Shown here: one piece after another, positions 62,051 to 64,000 of the stretch
How the letters are laid out: each line of letters begins with the position of its first letter
Position numbering within the stretch: the first letter of the stretch is position 1
NCBI GenBank assembly: GCA_021613535.1
Contig: CP075496.1
Span: 12,524,001-12,588,000, forward strand
DNA length: 64,000 nt
Source of the DNA: Adineta vaga
Lineage: Eukaryota; Rotifera
Direction: 5' to 3'
The notes under the pieces: model-generated
Told to the model about the DNA's origin: nothing
Databases searched by the model: none
The model's input: only the letters and a program-made list of their open reading frames with translations
Translations under genes and position numbers: made by a program

Positions 62051-62578
62051 TTTTCTCGTCTTGTTTCGTCACTAAACTTTTCTTTCTTCATCATTCATAT
62101 ATTGCTTTTTCATTTTCTTTCTTTTTCTTCTGATTTGTCCGCTTACAATGTTCGTTTTTGTCTTGTTTTCTTTTTTTCTGCTTCTTCTTCATTTTTCTTT
62201 TCTTTTTCTCATTACAATGTTTATTCGTATTGACTAATAAAGATGGAGAGAGAGAGAGAAAACTAACTAGCAAAAATCATTTGTGATTGTTTTTAATATT
62301 TATCATATGAAAAACAAAAAAAGGATCAGCAATTAACATGACAAATGTCAGAAAATATTGATCGAATCAAATATAATTCAATGATATGAAATTCAAACAT
62401 TAACACAAATGACATTTTATCAATTGATTAATAGACAAGATATTTCATTCATTTCTTTCAATGGTTATTTTATGACTCCTTTTATATTCTTACAGTGTCA
62501 CATCTGTTACTCATATAAACAGAGATGTGTATATAAATCAAAGCAATTTCTTTAGTTCGAATTGATAGTTTCTTTGCA
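62051..62578. other. TOP1 3' flank and spacer
   Basis: Pyrimidine-rich 3' UTR with a poly(A) signal at 62236 and a GA-dinucleotide run (62247-62260). No gene seen. Confidence 0.6.
62236..62241 (+). terminator. Poly(A) signal AATAAA for TOP1
   Basis: Canonical hexamer 186 nt downstream of the TOP1 stop codon. Confidence 0.65.
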
Positions 62579-62902
62579 ATGGTGCAAACAATGAATCATC
62601 CAAAACAAATGCCCCAACAGTCACAAGAAGTACATCATAAACCGCAAACGATTATCATTGTTTATGAACAACCGAAAGTGAATGTTGTACGTCAATATAC
62701 GAAAACATTCGTTCCTCATGTTAATCCTGTCGAATATGAAAAACGGTTTAGTAATGTTCTACTTGATACAGCAACATTATTAGATTTCGTTCGACGACTT
62801 AATATTCAAGAAGATCTAGTAAGATGAACTACTTTTCAAGAAGAAAAATTATTCTTTCTATTCTTTTAGATAACACCTCCATCTTATCGTCATATGAAAT
62901 AA
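62579..62902 (+). CDS. Small protein of unknown function
   Basis: Two exons, 62579-62818 and 62870-62902, encode 90 residues; the join is in phase 0 and gives a tail ITPPSYRHMK. The N-terminus is Gln/His/Pro-rich; the second half (YEKRFSNVLLDTATLLDFVR, then RLNIQEDLV) is amphipathic helical. No signal peptide or transmembrane segment. Not recognised. Confidence 0.5.
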
Positions 62903-62942
62903 AAGATACGAAACTATGAAGATTAGTAATGGATTGTTAACA

Positions 62943-63211
62943 TCATGATTGAATTGAAAAGAGAATGAACATATGCTTTCGATGAAACTTATGTATATAT
63001 ATCTGAGTCGAGCTTTTTTGTCTTTTTTTTCTGAAAAGTTAACCATGCTTGTAATAAACATCTATGCGTATCGAAAAGAATTAAAATGAACTTACCCGAA
63101 TCGTTGATCATTTGGTTTATAATCTGATAAGTTTTTAAATCTTCTATATAAAAACAAAAAGAGATGAAAAGTTGCCGATTCATTAATTTTCTTTTGACGA
63201 ATTATTTTCAT
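62943..63211 (-). CDS. Possible small two-exon gene
   Basis: An ATG at 63211 immediately follows a TTCTTTCAG acceptor. Exon 1 (63096-63211) ends at a GTAAGT donor and exon 2 (62943-63030) begins after CTTTTCAG; the join is open for 67 residues, starting MKIIRQKKINESATF and containing RFKNLSDYKPNDQRFG. It is basic, with no known domain. Support rests only on splice signals, and it converges on the preceding small gene. Confidence 0.3.
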
Positions 63212-64000
63212 CTGAAAGAACAAGAAAATCCTTTTCAGAATCATGCATCTTTGATCTATATCATACTTCCGATAATTAAGAACAAAGAATTTGTTTTTTC
63301 GATGTTGATAATTGATTTATCAAAGGTTTACTTTAATTAATGATGTAAAAATGGTTGTTGTTGAACGTTGTTGCTTCATCTTTTACTTTCTTTCGATATA
63401 AGAATAATAATATAATCAGAATTGTTGAAAGATTTTTATTAGAATTTATCCTAAGGACATTGAATGTCGTTTGTTTTATCTCAGAATTAGATTAGAGTCT
63501 ACATTGTTGAGACAAACTGTCGTTTTATTAGAAATAAGCTTCGCAGTTTACTTTCCTATCGTATGGAAAAACTAGAGAGAGAGAGAACTCTTTACTGTGC
63601 AGAATCTTATTTGTATTTATTATTAGAATATATTGATAGTTCTGACTAGCTGTCTTACGTCCATCAGTGATTCATTAATGATTTGTTTCTATTTTCATCT
63701 CTTTTATTATACGGTCGTATTGTTTTGCTGAATATATGCATCGATGATGAAAGCATATCTTAATGCATTTTATTTGAATATTAATAATAGATCTTATATA
63801 GCAGAATATTGATTTTTGAATGAAGAGAGAAAGTGATCGAAGATGTAAATGTTTGAATAAGAAGTTTTGAAGATAAATTGTAATAGATATATATATATAT
63901 ATATATATACTGAATAGATTGTTTACAATCATAAATCTGTCATGATCTTGAAAATTGTCAATATTTATGTCCATTTAGATAGAAATCTAAGAGATAATGA
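63212..64000. other. Window end, no gene seen
   Basis: AT-rich. Only a TA microsatellite (63887-63909) and short ORFs of doubtful composition. Confidence 0.5.
63887..63909. repeat. (TA)n microsatellite
   Basis: A pure TA dinucleotide run near the window end. Confidence 0.85.

Overview
The window is AT-rich, intron-dense nuclear DNA of a small-genome invertebrate. Most introns are only about 50-60 nt with GT..AG ends, genes lie close together on both strands, and orthologues are clearly animal (T-type calcium channel, tuberin, Mediator subunit 4, FERM-PDZ tyrosine phosphatase, topoisomerase I). Together with an intronless bacterial-type PIG-L deacetylase this best fits a bdelloid rotifer. That assignment is an inference from gene structure and content; no marker gene fixes it.

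Layout. 1-3599 (+): 3' part of a Cav3 (T-type) channel. 3959-11222 (-): three genes in one direction, in transcription order NARS2, an HP1-like chromodomain protein and the AAA ATPase NVL, with gaps of 61 and 260 bp and 3' splice sites just before the downstream start codons. 11364-14276 (+): a BAF-like domain joined to a long disordered tail. 15106-16340 (-): mitochondrial dicarboxylate carrier with a frameshift. 17134-18720 (+): multi-pass RING-H2 protein. 19311-19718 (+): small, probably myristoylated protein. 20362-21468 (-): aldo/keto reductase. 21875-22645 (-): MED4, head to head with TSC2 (23071-30955, +). A three-exon gene of unknown function (23471-24412, -) sits inside TSC2 intron 3. 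31438-31999 (+): coiled-coil protein.

32202-33847: two divergently oriented Ly6-type proteins. 33848-37424: gene-poor DNA holding a decayed GC-richer island. 37425-45589 (+): PTPN13-like FERM/5xPDZ/phosphatase, followed by the PIG-L deacetylase (45739-46599, +). 47675-48028 (+): candidate amidated-peptide precursor. 49563-50855 (-): secreted protein built of 53-residue repeats with GKR sites. 51202-51671 (-): two-helix membrane protein. 52069-52921 (-): histidine-rich protein with an apparent frameshift. 54417-56298 (-): rhodopsin-class GPCR. 58770-62050 (+): topoisomerase I. The window ends with one or two very small genes.

Nothing suggests that the window as a whole is one pathway; most genes are independent housekeeping or signalling genes. 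The least conventional material is the repeat-bearing secreted precursor, the BAF-domain fusion, the candidate peptide hormone, the possible NARS2-HP1-NVL operon and the phosphatase with an altered WPD loop. All exon coordinates were derived by hand from splice signals and reading-frame continuity; no transcript or database search was available.
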